64,000 bases of DNA from Helianthus annuus (taxonomy: Eukaryota; Streptophyta; Magnoliopsida; Asterales; Asteraceae), in assembly GCF_002127325.2 (NCBI RefSeq), contig NC_035441.2, positions 156,455,122-156,519,121 of the forward strand, written 5' to 3'. The position numbers were made by a program, and so were the translations under genes. Under the pieces are notes generated by a model. That model did no database searches and was not told where the DNA came from. It saw nothing but the letters and a program-made list of their open reading frames with translations. Shown one piece after another: positions 43,377 to 54,912 of the stretch (its first letter is position 1; the number at the start of each line of letters is the position of its first letter).

Positions 43377-45415
43377 GACTCCCCCTTGGATGTTGACGAA
43401 GTCTTTGGCATCGAGACTTCTGTCTTGATCAGTCGTCTTGCTCTTTCCAAATTGTTTGACACTGAAAGCTTCTTCAATTTCTATCTTTCTCTATCTTCAA
43501 ACTCCCCTTTGAATGATGATCCATAATTTAGACTCCCCCTTTCGAATACTCCCCCTTTCGATAAGCTGGAACTCGTATTCTGGTTCAAATTTTACATAGA
43601 CTCAGCCATGGTGATCTCGCTTTGCTGCTTTCACAGGATCTGAAACATTTCCTGGCTCTCTATAGTAACAGGATCAGAAACCTGGCTTCAACCTGCACAA
43701 TCCTCTACCAATTGTAAGATAAACAATTTTGACATTTATAAGCTTCTTGAATTTGTAACATTCAAAAGATTTGATTCAAATTAATGAATCATTTAAACAT
43801 TTCAAGATTATTTCTCATCTCAAACAAACTTTCCCAACCCTGTTGTTCATCATATTTAGTACTTGAATTTTGAAAATCAGCTTTTCAACATCAGTTGTCG
43901 AAAAATAAGATGAAATAAAATCTTTTTGAATTTTCAAAGATTTATGCTAAAAACACAATCTTTTTGGGTTTTTGTTTTTAATGAAATGCAGTAAGGAAAT
44001 ATTTACAGACAATATTTATGAGAGCTTGTGTAAGAGGATCATATCAGTTTTTGAAACATATCACCAACACCGTTGATCTTGATTAATCATTAAATCTTAA
44101 ACAAATTCACTTCTGATTGTCAGTATTGTTGTCCACTTAAACTTCTACACAAATTTCAATTGATTCAAGATACGAATTAGTGTTTTAAGAACTAACTTAC
44201 TCATGTATCCCACCTCAGAATATACTCCTGTATCAAAATTCCATAGATTCAGTCTTACAGGTGAGTATACCAATCTGATATCTGTATTTAGGTTAGTGCG
44301 AGACCTTGAGAGCTCAGGTACGAACTATCGTTCGATCAAAGAGATGAAGGCTCGACTTTCGGTGTGTTCCCTTTAGGGAATCTTTTCTTCAACTGCTATT
44401 GATTCATATCTTTTGATATTTTCTCAGTTTTTTAGCAGGAGGAGAGCTTTAAAAGCATATTAAAGTATTATACAAGGTCTAGGCCATTGCTTCCGCAATA
44501 TCAGAAGACCAAGTATAATTCCCCAAATATCAAACTTTATAAAGACCTAGTATCTCAGAATCAGCCAATCTCTCAAACAAGATTTCGGGGGTTACCCATA
44601 TATCCGAGAGATGTTCCCCATGAGATAAGCAAGTTTTGATATTTAGGTTTATAACACGGATACAATTTACTAACTGTGTGAAGCCTACTGGCACATCATT
44701 AGTGAGACTTGTTTAAAATCAATTTTTTACTTTCCATTTCTTTAGCGTGTTGTGATAGTCCATTGATATACTATCATTTCCTCTTTTTTCACAACAAAAC
44801 TCTTTTTTGAATTTTTCAATGTTTTTGTCTTTTTCTGATTTTATCATGTTTTTTTTGGATTTTTCAAATTTTTGAAATTTCTAAAAATTTTTATTACTCC
44901 CCCTAAAATCAAAAATATGTTTCAATTTATTATTTTCAAGGAAAATTTGAAAACAAACTGTACAAATAAAATGACAAACTGATGAGAATTGCCTCAATTC
45001 GCCATCCACTTGGCTTAAACAATCAGAACTCCCCCTGACAACAAACTATTTTCCCATTATGATTTCAAAATACTTAAGTTTGTTTTAATCAAAATGGTTT
45101 TTTCCGGAAAATTAGTTTTGTTTGCCATTTCACAAACGTGGGGTTTAATTCATCACACTGTTTTCAACCACTTGTAGGTTTATCACAAAAACAATTTCCA
45201 ATAATCATACCACTTGTAAGATAGTTAAATCAAGTACAACTTAATGCCCTTGATTAACCACTTGTAAGTCGAAATATCACAGATGTGAATTTCTCAAGAA
45301 AGATGCCGATTCCTACTCCCCAATTACCAACCTGGGAGTTCTGGCAAGTCAGGATTTTTTATTTAAAAAGATCCACCCAAGCCTGACGGTCCTTGGGTTT
45401 GTCAGCTTTTTTATT
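43377..45415 (-). other. Copia 2 3' non-coding domain
   Basis: 2 kb without coding signal, beginning with the polypurine tract. It shares several blocks with Copia 1 in the same order, as listed there. TGTTTTTGGATTTTT-like T-rich tracts near 44780-44900 are also shared. Confidence 0.72.
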
Positions 45416-46246
45416 TTAATTTCCGTTTGACAATGATAAAAAATTTGCATCGTTCATTGTCGACACGGAATCATCACTTTTTACCTCAATTTGTGGCTCC
45501 TCTGACTTTGATGAATCAGATTCATCGCCCGAACGTGGCTCTTCTGACTTTGATGAGTCAGATTCATTGCCAAAACGTGGCTCTTTTGTTTCCAAAGAAA
45601 CAAATTCATTGCCAGAAGATGGCTCTTTTGTTTTCGCAGAAACAAATTCATTGCCATCTTTTATTGGAATCCAATCCTCACAGGATTTAAGCTTTCCAAA
45701 TTCATCAACCTGTGATGTGAAAAACTTTTCACATTCCTTTTTATACTTAAAAACTTTGATAAAGACTTTATCTGAAAAGTTAACTTTCTTTGATTTTTTA
45801 TCAGTTTGATTAGTTAATTTTTCTTTCTTTATCCTCTCTTTTGTCCTCAGATTTGTATCTGATGAATTCGTTTTGCTTGACTGACCATTTTTTGTTGAGC
45901 AAATAGATTCATCAGGACTTTTATCTGAATTACCAATTGTACCCGAGGACAAAATCTTTTCAAGATACTCCCTCGCTTTCTTTCTTTTCTTTCTCAGTCT
46001 GTCTTTCTGCCCTTGTGAAAGTTTCACGTTTTGTTCTTTCTCTTTCTTTTCTTTGGGCTTTTCTTCGACTTTGACTGATTTCTTCATTTGTCCATGAGAT
46101 TCAGCCCTCAATCTTCCCTTTGATCTCATCGGGCAATCTCTGGTAATATGACCTTTGATTTGACATTGATAACATCTTCTTGTCTCTAAACTCCGACTCT
46201 GGCAGTTAACAACAATGTGTCCTCTAACACCACATTTGTAGCACAT
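45416..46246 (-). CDS. gag: Copia 2 gag C-terminal part with two CCHC knuckles
   Basis: 276 residues on the minus strand. Two zinc knuckles at the start (CYKCGVRGHIVVNC and CYQCQIKGHITRDC), then a Lys-rich region (EKPKEKKEKEQN, QKDRLRKKRKKAREYLEKIL). A tail follows with imperfect repeats of about 16 residues built on GNEFVS-TKEPSS / GDESDSSKSEEP. It is the nucleic-acid-binding end of Gag. The start codon shown is only where the frame opens; the N-terminal part lies to the right, past the solo LTR. Confidence 0.78.
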   Translation of the reverse strand: MCYKCGVRGHIVVNCQSRSLETRRCYQCQIKGHITRDCPMRSKGRLRAESHGQMKKSVKVEEKPKEKKEKEQNVKLSQGQKDRLRKKRKKAREYLEKILSSGTIGNSDKSPDESICSTKNGQSSKTNSSDTNLRTKERIKKEKLTNQTDKKSKKVNFSDKVFIKVFKYKKECEKFFTSQVDEFGKLKSCEDWIPIKDGNEFVSAKTKEPSSGNEFVSLETKEPRFGNESDSSKSEEPRSGDESDSSKSEEPQIEVKSDDSVSTMNDANFLSLSNGN

Positions 46247-46958
46247 TCTGTTATCGTACTATTCACCACCTTCAAACCACACACTTAGATCATAACATTG
46301 TTTGGCCTTGTGTTAATCATGACTTCTCCTTTTTCTATTATCATGTAACACCTCGAAAATTTATGTCCAATAATGTATTGACACGTGTCATAAGCTTTGA
46401 ACGTGTGAAAGAATACTTTAAGAGGGACTAAAGTTGACAAACAATGAAACTATGTGAATATAAGGGTTTAAGTGTCAACAATGGATATATATATATTTTA
46501 AAATAGCCCTATAAGATGTTTATACCTTCAAACGAATAAATCATGGATCATACGAAGCTATAAATGAAAGAGAGTGAGAGATTACAAACTACAGGGGTTA
46601 AATGTGTCAACATGTTTAAAGTGTACCTCTGAGTGACCTTTTAGCAAACCCGAAGCTTTATAACGATTAATTATGCTCACTAGAATGTGTGATAAAAATT
46701 TCATAAAGTTTCGTTATCGTATGAGAAAGTTATGATGAAATTCGTATACAAGGGATTAAAAGCGTCAACGTTGGAATTTATGACCTTAGGGGTGACCACA
46801 AAGTTAACCAAGGACTTAACGATGTTTGGTTATGTCTTGAAGCCCTTAAAAGTTATCTATAGGGGGCCAAAATGCAATAAATGAAAGTTAAATAAAGGTT
46901 TTATGGACCAGGGACCAAAACAGCAAACATTAAAAGTTGAAAATCCGGTCAGTAGGGG

Positions 46959-47010
46959 CGTCGCACTACGCGTAGGCTCCTTAGGAGACCTACGCGTGAC
47001 GCGAGGGGTC
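46959..47010 (+). promoter_or_regulatory. solo-LTR inverted repeat (CTACGCGTAG type)
   Basis: CTACGCGTAG (46966-46975) is a perfect palindrome. It is followed by CTCC-TTA-GGAG (46978-46988) and a facing CCTACGCGTGACGCG. The cluster lies about 175-225 bases upstream of TATATATAGA (47184-47193), the same place as the TTACGGACCGTAA cluster of E1, but with an unrelated sequence. Confidence 0.65.
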
Positions 47011-47183
47011 ATCTGACGCAGAAAAGCATGCACAGCTGCCAGTTCAGGTCTGTAACCGACTTAAAATGGTTGTTTTCTTATACCAGAGATCTCTCCAATG
47101 GTTTTTCATGCAATAGGGGCACTTGGACTTATCTTATAACATTTGTAGACTATGTTGGCACCATCTTGTGCAATCAAAATTGA

Positions 47184-47193
47184 TATATATAGA
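47184..47193 (+). promoter_or_regulatory. TATA box of the Tekay-like solo LTR
   Basis: TATATATAGA, in the position of the E1 TATA box. Confidence 0.55.
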
Positions 47194-50012
47194 GCTTCAA
47201 GGTTGCAACATTGAGCATTCATTTTGCAAACCTTCACAAGTTTACTTCTAGAGCTCTCTGGTCATCAAGCAAGCTTCCTAGTGATCCCTAGTCGTAATTA
47301 GGACTCTTGTAAGTACCCTTAACCCTTCCTAATCCAGTTTAGCTTAGTTAATTAGCTAAAAGTCAAACCGTCATAATTAAAGTTTGACTTCAAGATTACT
47401 CATAATTTATTTAGTCAAATCTCGAATTAAAAATACCCATGAGTGGGTAATAAACCCTTAAAAGGGCACTCTCTGATTCCCACTCTAACTATGTCAATTG
47501 TCGGGTCAAAGCTTACTTTAAAAAGTCAACAGAATGTTTATTTTCAAATTAATGCATAATTAGCAATGTAGGATCCATGCAACCTGTTTTATCATTAATA
47601 TAACTTGGTAAATAATGTAAGAACATGTCTAAACATGTTCACCCCGACAATTTTCAGTTTAGGCTCGGTTCAGGACCGAAAGTCACATAGTTTGACTTTC
47701 GCTTTGACTTTCAGTTCTGACCCGTTTAAGCCAAGTTTAGGATTGCCTTAGAGCTTCTTTTGGACCTAGTTACATGTTAGTATAACCCTCTGTGGTTATA
47801 CGGCTTGGTTCACTAGTTGTCTAATTACCATGCAAGTTTCCGTTAAATGCTCGTATGTTGACCATTATGCCCAAATGACCTTAAAATGTGATTTTTGAAA
47901 ACATAAAAGAGTAGACATCTTAGTTACTGATTTATAAACTTGTACTTAAAATTTTACATCAATTTGAGGTCTAGATTTAGAGTTATGCTCATTAGCGTAA
48001 TTAGAAGCATTCTTAATAATTAATTGGCATAATTAGCATATAGCCTATCTAAACCCAAATTTTTATACAAAACTTATTACCTACTGGTATAAAATAATAT
48101 TTTGGGATTTTTGGAGATTTTTATTTATTTTTAGGTTGAGCATAACTTAGAGTTTTAAGCTTATTTCGGTTATTGCCGGTTTTGCCCTTTTAGGCTATAA
48201 AATGAGTTTTATAAATCCTTTTGACCTCAAACCTTTTTCTACTGATTTGTTATGATAAATAAATTATTTTGAGCCTTTTGGAATATTAAAAATATCAGCT
48301 TTTCTTTCAAAACCCGGAAATGGCTTTAAATCGTCTTTTTAAGCATTTTTTACGACATAGTATGTATCAAAACTAGTTTATATATATAAGGTTTGATACC
48401 TACTGATATATTTAGTAAGTTTTTATATTATAACAGTAAACAAAGGTTTTAAACTCAGATTTCCAGTTTTGACCTTTTAGGCTTATGTGAAATTACCAAA
48501 ATGCCCCTTCGGTGTATAGTATGGTTATAATTAATAAATTTCACATATATATGATACCCTACTGTTATAACTTATTAAATTAAGTATATTTACTAAGTAA
48601 ATCAGACCTGTAACTCAGATTACAAATTAAACTCTTTTATACCCTTTAAAATGACCAAAATGCCCTTATGAGGCATAGTTTGAGTTTAAAATTATTTTGG
48701 GCATAATGGGAGATATCTTACTGATATCACAACATATTTAGTGCATATTAACTCAGGGAACTTGTATATGATTCATATGGTTACTTGTTACGCACTTTAC
48801 GCGTTCGAATCGGCTTATGTAACTAGTTTGCATATATTAGCCGAAACGGGTCAAACCATATCATTTTTGCCTCAAAATCCAGAATGTGTTTAGTTTACCC
48901 ATGTTATGCAAGAGGTAAAAACCACATTCTAATCCGGTCTTCGCCTTCCATGCGATTGAACCGTATTCTTTCTTTAAAACTAACCGGTCTAAGCTTAGGC
49001 TAAATTAAAGACCCGTTAGGATTCTAATAGGTTATTATAACCCTTCGTTCCAGAATAGGAGATCCAGTAAAAGATATTTGCACTTGCTTATTGTGACTGT
49101 ACTTGCTCAGGTAAATACTTTTAACTTATTTTCCCTATACGGGCCTGGGGTACGGTATATAAAATACCGCTTGGTCGGGCATTTGACCTTAATCGATTAG
49201 TGGTTAAGTATTATCAAGATGAACCGTTTAAAAATTTGTTTTGTTTGTTTAATGCCTTTGGGAGTTTAATGACCATGTCCCGGATATCCTTGGCATCATT
49301 CAAAGAATGGCCACGACCTTAGCACACGGGTGTAGGCGTACACCCGTCAGTGCATTTAAAATTATCAAGGTATAACCGCTGGTTTTCCGCTGCGGGACTA
49401 TATTATGTGGTGTGTCTATTAATCTTTAACCCGACATGAACCGGGCTACTAGACGCAAAATAAACATGTAATTCTTTACAAGTATTATATTCAAATAATT
49501 ATCCCAACTTATAAAAATCTTTTTGTGCCATGTGCATTCAAATCAATTTTCAAACCTTTTCAAAATGAGTCAGTTAAATTGTATTTACCAGTGTAAACTG
49601 ACGTATTTTCCCAAAAAGATTAAGTGCAGGTACTACGCGTAATAGGCTGGCCTCTCTTTAGCATCGCTTAGAGTCTCGCAAGCTTGGATGCAAATAAATC
49701 TGTTGAACATGTTTCCTTTTTTCTTTTGATCCGCCTGTGGATCTATTTCAACTGTTTGTGATACTTAATATTACAATAATTATTCGGTTGAAATAAATCT
49801 ATATTTTGCTTCCGCTGTGCATATTAAATTTGTGTTGTTTGACTATGATGATATCAACTACGTCACGATACTCCCCACCGGGCCCACCGGTAACACGTGG
49901 AAATTAGGGGTGTGACATATCATAATGATTCGTCTCTGAAGTATCTTCATTTCATCTTCTTCTGTAAGCTTGATTTGACTTTTGAGCCCTGTGGTCAAAC
50001 CTGCACCACTTA

Positions 50013-51104
50013 TTACCAACTTTTTGTGAGTTTGATTTTCAGTTTTTTGTGATTTTTCATAATGATTGGATTATTGAACTGATGATCGTTTATTTTTGTT
50101 TTGAAAATTTTTCGAAATTTTAACATTTTGTTTTTTTCTACATTCTTCTTAACAGGTTTTTGCTTTGAACATTCACCTATTTTAGTAGAGTGTAAAACAG
50201 TATCTCGAAATTTTTCTTTTAATTTCAAAAATATTTTCTTTTTCTCTTCTTCATCATCAGTTTTATCATCGCAATCTTCAATTATGACTTTGTCATAATT
50301 TCTGACATTGTCACTTATTGGAATTTCATTGATCGGTTTTGGACATAAATGATCTAGTATTGACGACGAAGTCACAAAACCTTTCAATTTCTTTTCTAAA
50401 TCATCAATTTTATTTTTAGCACACTCAACTTCATTTTCAAGTTGAGTGATTTTCTCAAGATGAGAATTTATTGCCTTTTCATTTTCAATTTTATTGTTAT
50501 GTAAAACAAATTTTTCATTTTTTAAAACTTTTATTTGACTTTGAAAATCTGTTTCTTTTTCTTTCAAAACTTCATTTTCTAATTTTATCCAACCATCTTT
50601 ATTTTCTGAAATTTTTATTTTGTTTTCAAAATCTTTTTCAATTTTTAATTTTTCATTTTCTAAAACAGTTACTTTATTATGAAATTCTTTTTCTTTTTCT
50701 ATTAACTTTTTATTTTCCAATGTCAAACTCTCCACATCTTTCAGAAGTTTGACATTGTCTGCTTCAGATTTATCACATTTTGAGCACACAACTTCACATT
50801 TTGAATTTTCATTTTTCTCTGATTCTTCATTCTTTGACATTCTCTTTGTCTCCGTCTTGTATGTTCCTGCAAGAAATATTTTAACAATACCAAGAGGATT
50901 CAAATTTTCATCTAAAAAACAACCTCTCTTGAAATCATATTTCATAACAGATTTTGCATTAAAGCATATTCTGATTCTTCTGATTATTTCAAGAATCACA
51001 TCCAAACTTATATTATCTAAGTTCTTTTCTATTTCTTTTATCAAATCTTTCTTTTTCTTATCATTTTCATAATTGTGTGTTTTAAGCTCTTTGATGAAAT
51101 CACT
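50013..51104 (-). pseudogene. gag: Copia 2 gag N-terminal part, truncated
   Basis: Minus-strand frame of about 360 residues. It begins inside Gag (SDFIKELKTHNYENDKKKK), then LDVILEIIRRIRICFNAKSVMKYDFKRG, a Cys-containing CEVVCSKCDKSEADNVK segment, and about 150 residues of heptad-like coiled coil rich in Lys, Glu, Leu and Asn. It ends in a basic stretch. The apparent ATG start uses bases of the E4 LTR, so the true N-terminus was cut off by the E4 insertion. It lacks the knuckles, which lie beyond the solo LTR. Confidence 0.72.
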
Positions 51105-52579
51105 TGTCATAGCCCTCGATCCCTAGTTCCCGGGAACGGGCGGCCGTGAGCCAGTTTTGGTGGTATCACGTTTATTTATTCAATTTGGCAGCGGAAATTT
51201 TCATCAGGACCGTAGTTAGGAAATGTTAAATCAGAGTAAACCACCTCATTTGATAATATTAAACATATGGGTAAAACCCAAGTTTCCAGTACACACATTT
51301 TATAGGAATAAATCCTATTTATTTAATAAAAACATCCATTTTATTCTTAGGTAACTTTATTGCCACTTTTCCAAGCCTTCAGTGCTGTCCAGCTGGCTTC
51401 TATTTGGCTTTCACATTTTGTTACCTGAAACGCGTTTTAAAAACATTTTGTTAGTGGGAAATACTGGTGAGTGAATCCCATTTTAATGAAATTTAAATAA
51501 AACCATTTTCACAGTGTACAGTTTTGAGGGCGCATCCGCAATTACATTTGTTTACAGATAATACCAATTAACATCCATGGTACTGTCATCTGACTTATGG
51601 TCATGTTACTCCTCTCCCCAGGTGGTAACAAATTTTGTATACAAAACCCCAAATATACCATCATAATTGTACCCTTACAAATACTCAATAACTGTCTTTC
51701 ACATGAAGAAATATTTAAGGTTTTGTAAAAACAGTTTGCAAAAAGGAGATTACTCACAAAAATGAGTACATAAAAAGAAGGATCACTCACATTGCTGTAT
51801 TAGGTTATTCTTTAGGGTTTCCTGGTGAATATCTATAAATTACACAAATGCACGTGTGTTAGTATAATAACCCATTTTAACATTAGTAATACCCTCCCCG
51901 AGACGGCATTCCAACGACTACGTCGGGCAGAACCACGACAGCCGTTACGGAACCCTAGATCAATCGGGCAGCGTATCTAATACGTCTCCAGGGGTTACAA
52001 TACTTACATCGTAGCAGAACCTCGCTATTTTAGGGGGTATAACGCCCGGGTATAATAACGCCACTACAGAAAATTTGAGAAAGAAAGAAAGAAATGAGCG
52101 AGACGGACTGAAGGCTGATGGCCTCTATTTATAGGGCTGTAATCGCGTCTTCACGCGGCCCGCGTTAAGTAAGGCTAACCCTTACGCGGCCCGCGTCAAT
52201 CTCTGGTCAACGTATAGCTTGGCCCGGTCACCCTCTAGACTTGACACGGTGATGACACGTGTTATCACCGGGCTGCGCCACATTCTAGGTCGCTCGCGGC
52301 CCGCATGGACTTAAGCGAGATCATACGCGGCCCGCATGAACTTAAGGTTTTGGCGAAGTCTGGTTATATCCTGATGCGGCCCGCGTTAAGTTGAGGTGAG
52401 GTCTATGCGGCCCGCCTCAACTTAATAATTATTGTTTTTAATTTATTTTATATGTTATATTGTATATTGGGCTCGGTTTTCACATACGGGGTGCATATAA
52501 AGACATGTTGAGACATTTAAAGATATATTAGGGTGTCAGAACTATTATGAGGGTGTCGGTTTTACCGAGGGTTGTTATA
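51105..52579 (-). mobile_element. E4 3' LTR (ends TATAACAACCCTCG)
   Basis: On the minus strand the LTR starts TATAACAACCCTCGG at 52579, after the purine tract GGTGGGGAGGA (52580-52590), and ends near CGAGGGCTATGACA at 51105. The start is not the usual TG; the end inverted (TCATAGCCCTCG) matches the start inexactly. The minus-strand TATA is at 52124-52134. The borders may be off by two or three bases. Confidence 0.78.
52124..52418 (-). promoter_or_regulatory. E4 LTR promoter with ACGCGGCCCGCGT array
   Basis: Just upstream of the minus-strand TATA (CTATTTATAG, 52124-52134) lie six GCGGCCCGC copies (from 52153, 52184, 52293, 52324, 52374 and 52405). The first two are the 13-bp inverted repeat ACGCGGCCCGCGT. 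Several are followed by TTAAGT or preceded by its complement. TTAAGTTGAGG (52386-52396) and CCTCAACTTAA (52415-52425) face each other as an 11-bp stem. Confidence 0.72.
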
Positions 52580-52615
52580 TCCTCCCCACCTTGTTTTAGA
52601 GCTCGTCCTCGAGAT

Positions 52616-53204
52616 CTATTGGAACAAGTGTGGATATTTCTTTTGCATTTCTGATTCAAGCTCCCATGTGTATTCAGGTCCTCTTTTGGAGTCCCACTTT
52701 ACTTTGACTAGAACTAATCTCTTATGCTTGAGATTCTTAATCTTCCTATCTTCAATCTGTAGAGGCCTCTCCACAAATTTGAGTTGTTCATTAACCTCTA
52801 TATCCTTGAGAGGTACTACGAGTGATTCATCAGCTAGACACTTTTTGAGATTAGATACATGAAATACATCATGTATTCCTACCATTTCCTCTGGCAGTTG
52901 TAGCTGATAGGCTACAGGTCCTATTCTTTTAAGAATTTTGAAAGGTCCAATATACCTGGGACTAAGCTTTCCTCTCTTGATGAATCTTACCACTCCTTTC
53001 CAAGGAGAGTTTTAATAATACTCTATCTCCTACTTGAAATTCTAATGGTTTGCGTCTGTTATCAGCGTAGCTCTTTTGTCGATCACGTGCTGCTTTCAGT
53101 CGTTCCTTGACTTGAATGATTTTGTCAGTTGTTTCTTGTACTATCTCAGGTCCAGATAATTGTTTTTCCCCAATTTCTGCCCAACAGACTGGGGTTCTGC
53201 ACTT
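52616..53204 (-). pseudogene. pol: E4 integrase C-terminus with chromodomain-like tail
   Basis: Includes [29 protein letters not shown], and the tail [21 protein letters not shown]...KYPHLFQ ending at the stop at 52616. A frameshift near 52990-53010 and stops up to 53200 separate it from the core. Similar to, but clearly distinct from, E1/E2 sequences, so a different subfamily of the same clade. Confidence 0.88.
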
Positions 53205-54314
53205 TCATCCATAAAGTGCTTCGAATGGTGGAGCATTGATACTTATGTGATAACTATTATTATAAGAAAATTCTATCAAAGGTAAGTGTTCGTCCCAATT
53301 ACCTCTGAAATCAATTACACAAGCTCTAAGCATGTCTTCCATTGTCTGGATTGTCCTTTCACTTTGCCCGTCTGTTTGAGGATGATAAGCTGTGCTTAGA
53401 TTTAACCTGGTTCCCATTGCTTTTTGGAAACTTAACCAAAAATGAGAGGTAAATCGGCTATCTCTATCAGAAACAATTGATAAAGGAATGCCATGTAAAG
53501 AAACGATTTCTTTTACATACAATTTGGCTAATCGTTCCATACTAAAGGTTTCCTTCATTGGTAAGAAATGAGCTGATTTGGTTAGCCTATCTACAACCAC
53601 CCAGATTGTATCATTACCTTTTCTTGTTTTGGGTAATTTGGTAACAAAATCCATTGTTATCAATTCCCATTTCCAAACTGGCATTTCTAATTGTTGTAAC
53701 AATCCTGAGGGTTTCTGATGTTCAGCTTTAACTTGTGAGCAAGTTAAACATTTAGAAACACAGGCTGCTACATCCTTTTTCATTCCTATCCACCAGAAAT
53801 TTTTCCTTAAATCCTGGTACATTTTATCACTTCCTGGATGCATTGTATATTTAGACTTATGGGCTTCTTCTAATATCCGGTGACGTAAATTTCCTAATTT
53901 AGGTATCCACATTCTCTTTTTATGGAACCTCCAAATTCCATCTGTTCCTTGTTCTAATTCTTTAATCATTCCTTTTAATTTTTCAGTATCTTCCTTGATT
54001 ACTGATTCTTGAACTTTCCTAATCTGATCATTTAAATCTACTTGAAGATTTAATTTAAGAGAACGTACCCTGTTTGGCTTTTCATGATACTTTCGACTTA
54101 AAGCATCTGCCACTACATTTGCTTTTCCTGTATGATACTGGATATCACAATCATAATCACTAAGTAATTCCATCCAGCGTCTTTGTCTCATATTCAACTC
54201 TTTTTGCCCAAAAACATACCTTAAACTCTTATGATCTGTGAATATGGTAAACTTACTACCATAAAGATAATGTCTCCAAATTTTAAGGGCAAAAATTATA
54301 GCTCCTAATTCCAA
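53205..54314 (-). pseudogene. pol: E4 RNase H and integrase core
   Basis: 370 codons: [32 protein letters not shown] and [11 protein letters not shown] (RNase H), [11 protein letters not shown] and KCLTCSQVK (zinc binding). Then the core with [21 protein letters not shown] and [16 protein letters not shown], all D,D-35-E residues present, ending [10 protein letters not shown]. Frame shift to RT near 54305-54315. One of the best preserved pol parts in the window. Confidence 0.93.
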
Positions 54315-54912
54315 TCATGGGTTGAATAATTTTCTTCATGACTCTTAAGTTGTCTGGAGGCATAAGCTATAACCTTTTGACGTTGCATTAATACACATCC
54401 ATATGCTAACTTAGAAGCGTCACAAAATACTACAAAGTCTTCAGTTCCTTCTGGTAACGCTAGTATGGGTGTATGGGTTAATCTTTTCTTAAGAATTCTA
54501 AAGGCTTCTTCTTGTTTTGGTCCCCATTCAAACTTAACAGATTTACAGGTTAACTTAGTTAAAGGAATGGCTATTCTAGAAAAATCTCGAATAAATCTTC
54601 TATAATAACCGGCCAATCCTAAGAAACTTCTAACCTCAGTTGGTGACTCTGGGGTTTTCCATTGGGTAATTGCCTCGATCTTTGTTGGATCTACATGAAT
54701 TCCTTCATGGTTAACTAAATGTCCGAGGAATTGCACCTGTTCTAACCAAAATTCGCACTTTGAAAACTTAGCATAAAGCTTTTCTTTTCTCAATAAACTT
54801 AAAAGTAATTGCAAATGCTTTGCATGCTCCTCTTTACTTTTAGAGTAAATTAGAATATCATCTATGAAGACAATTATGAATTTATCCAAATATGGCTTAC
54901 ATATTCGGTTCA
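54305..54912 (-). pseudogene. pol: E4 reverse transcriptase, C-terminal half
   Basis: Starts in the thumb/palm region with [15 protein letters not shown] and the intact FIDDILIYS catalytic box, then [29 protein letters not shown] and [13 protein letters not shown] from RNase H. Codons before 54912 are missing: the element is cut there by the E3 fold-back LTR. The remaining N-terminal RT, protease and gag should lie right of the window if E3 inserted cleanly. Confidence 0.92.

Larger units (their letters stand above)
46344..49917 (+). mobile_element. Tekay-like solo LTR in Copia 2, 3574 bp
   Basis: Begins TGTAACACCTCG, ends GGGGTGTGACA, flanked by TATCA (46339-46343 and 49918-49922), so it is a complete solo LTR. 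It aligns along most of its length with the E1 3' LTR (e.g. blocks near 47330-47420, 49010-49170 and 49270-49350), so same family but not identical. TATA near 47184. ORFs inside are not coding. Confidence 0.94.
43006..51104 (-). mobile_element. Copia 2: gag-only copia element, cut by E4
   Basis: 3' LTR at 43006-43376, polypurine tract at 43377, 2 kb non-coding domain, gag C-terminus, a nested solo LTR and the gag N-terminal part, which is cut at 51104 by the E4 LTR. The putative target duplication on the left is AGTAG (43001-43005). The 5' LTR must lie beyond E4 outside the window. No pol gene occurs between gag and the 3' LTR, as in Copia 1. Confidence 0.85.

Noticed and set aside
50101..51072. 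Several plus-strand frames rich in Phe/Leu that look like membrane proteins
   Set aside because: They are the complement of the Lys/Glu/Asn-rich coiled-coil gag of Copia 2; T-rich complement always gives Phe/Leu strings.
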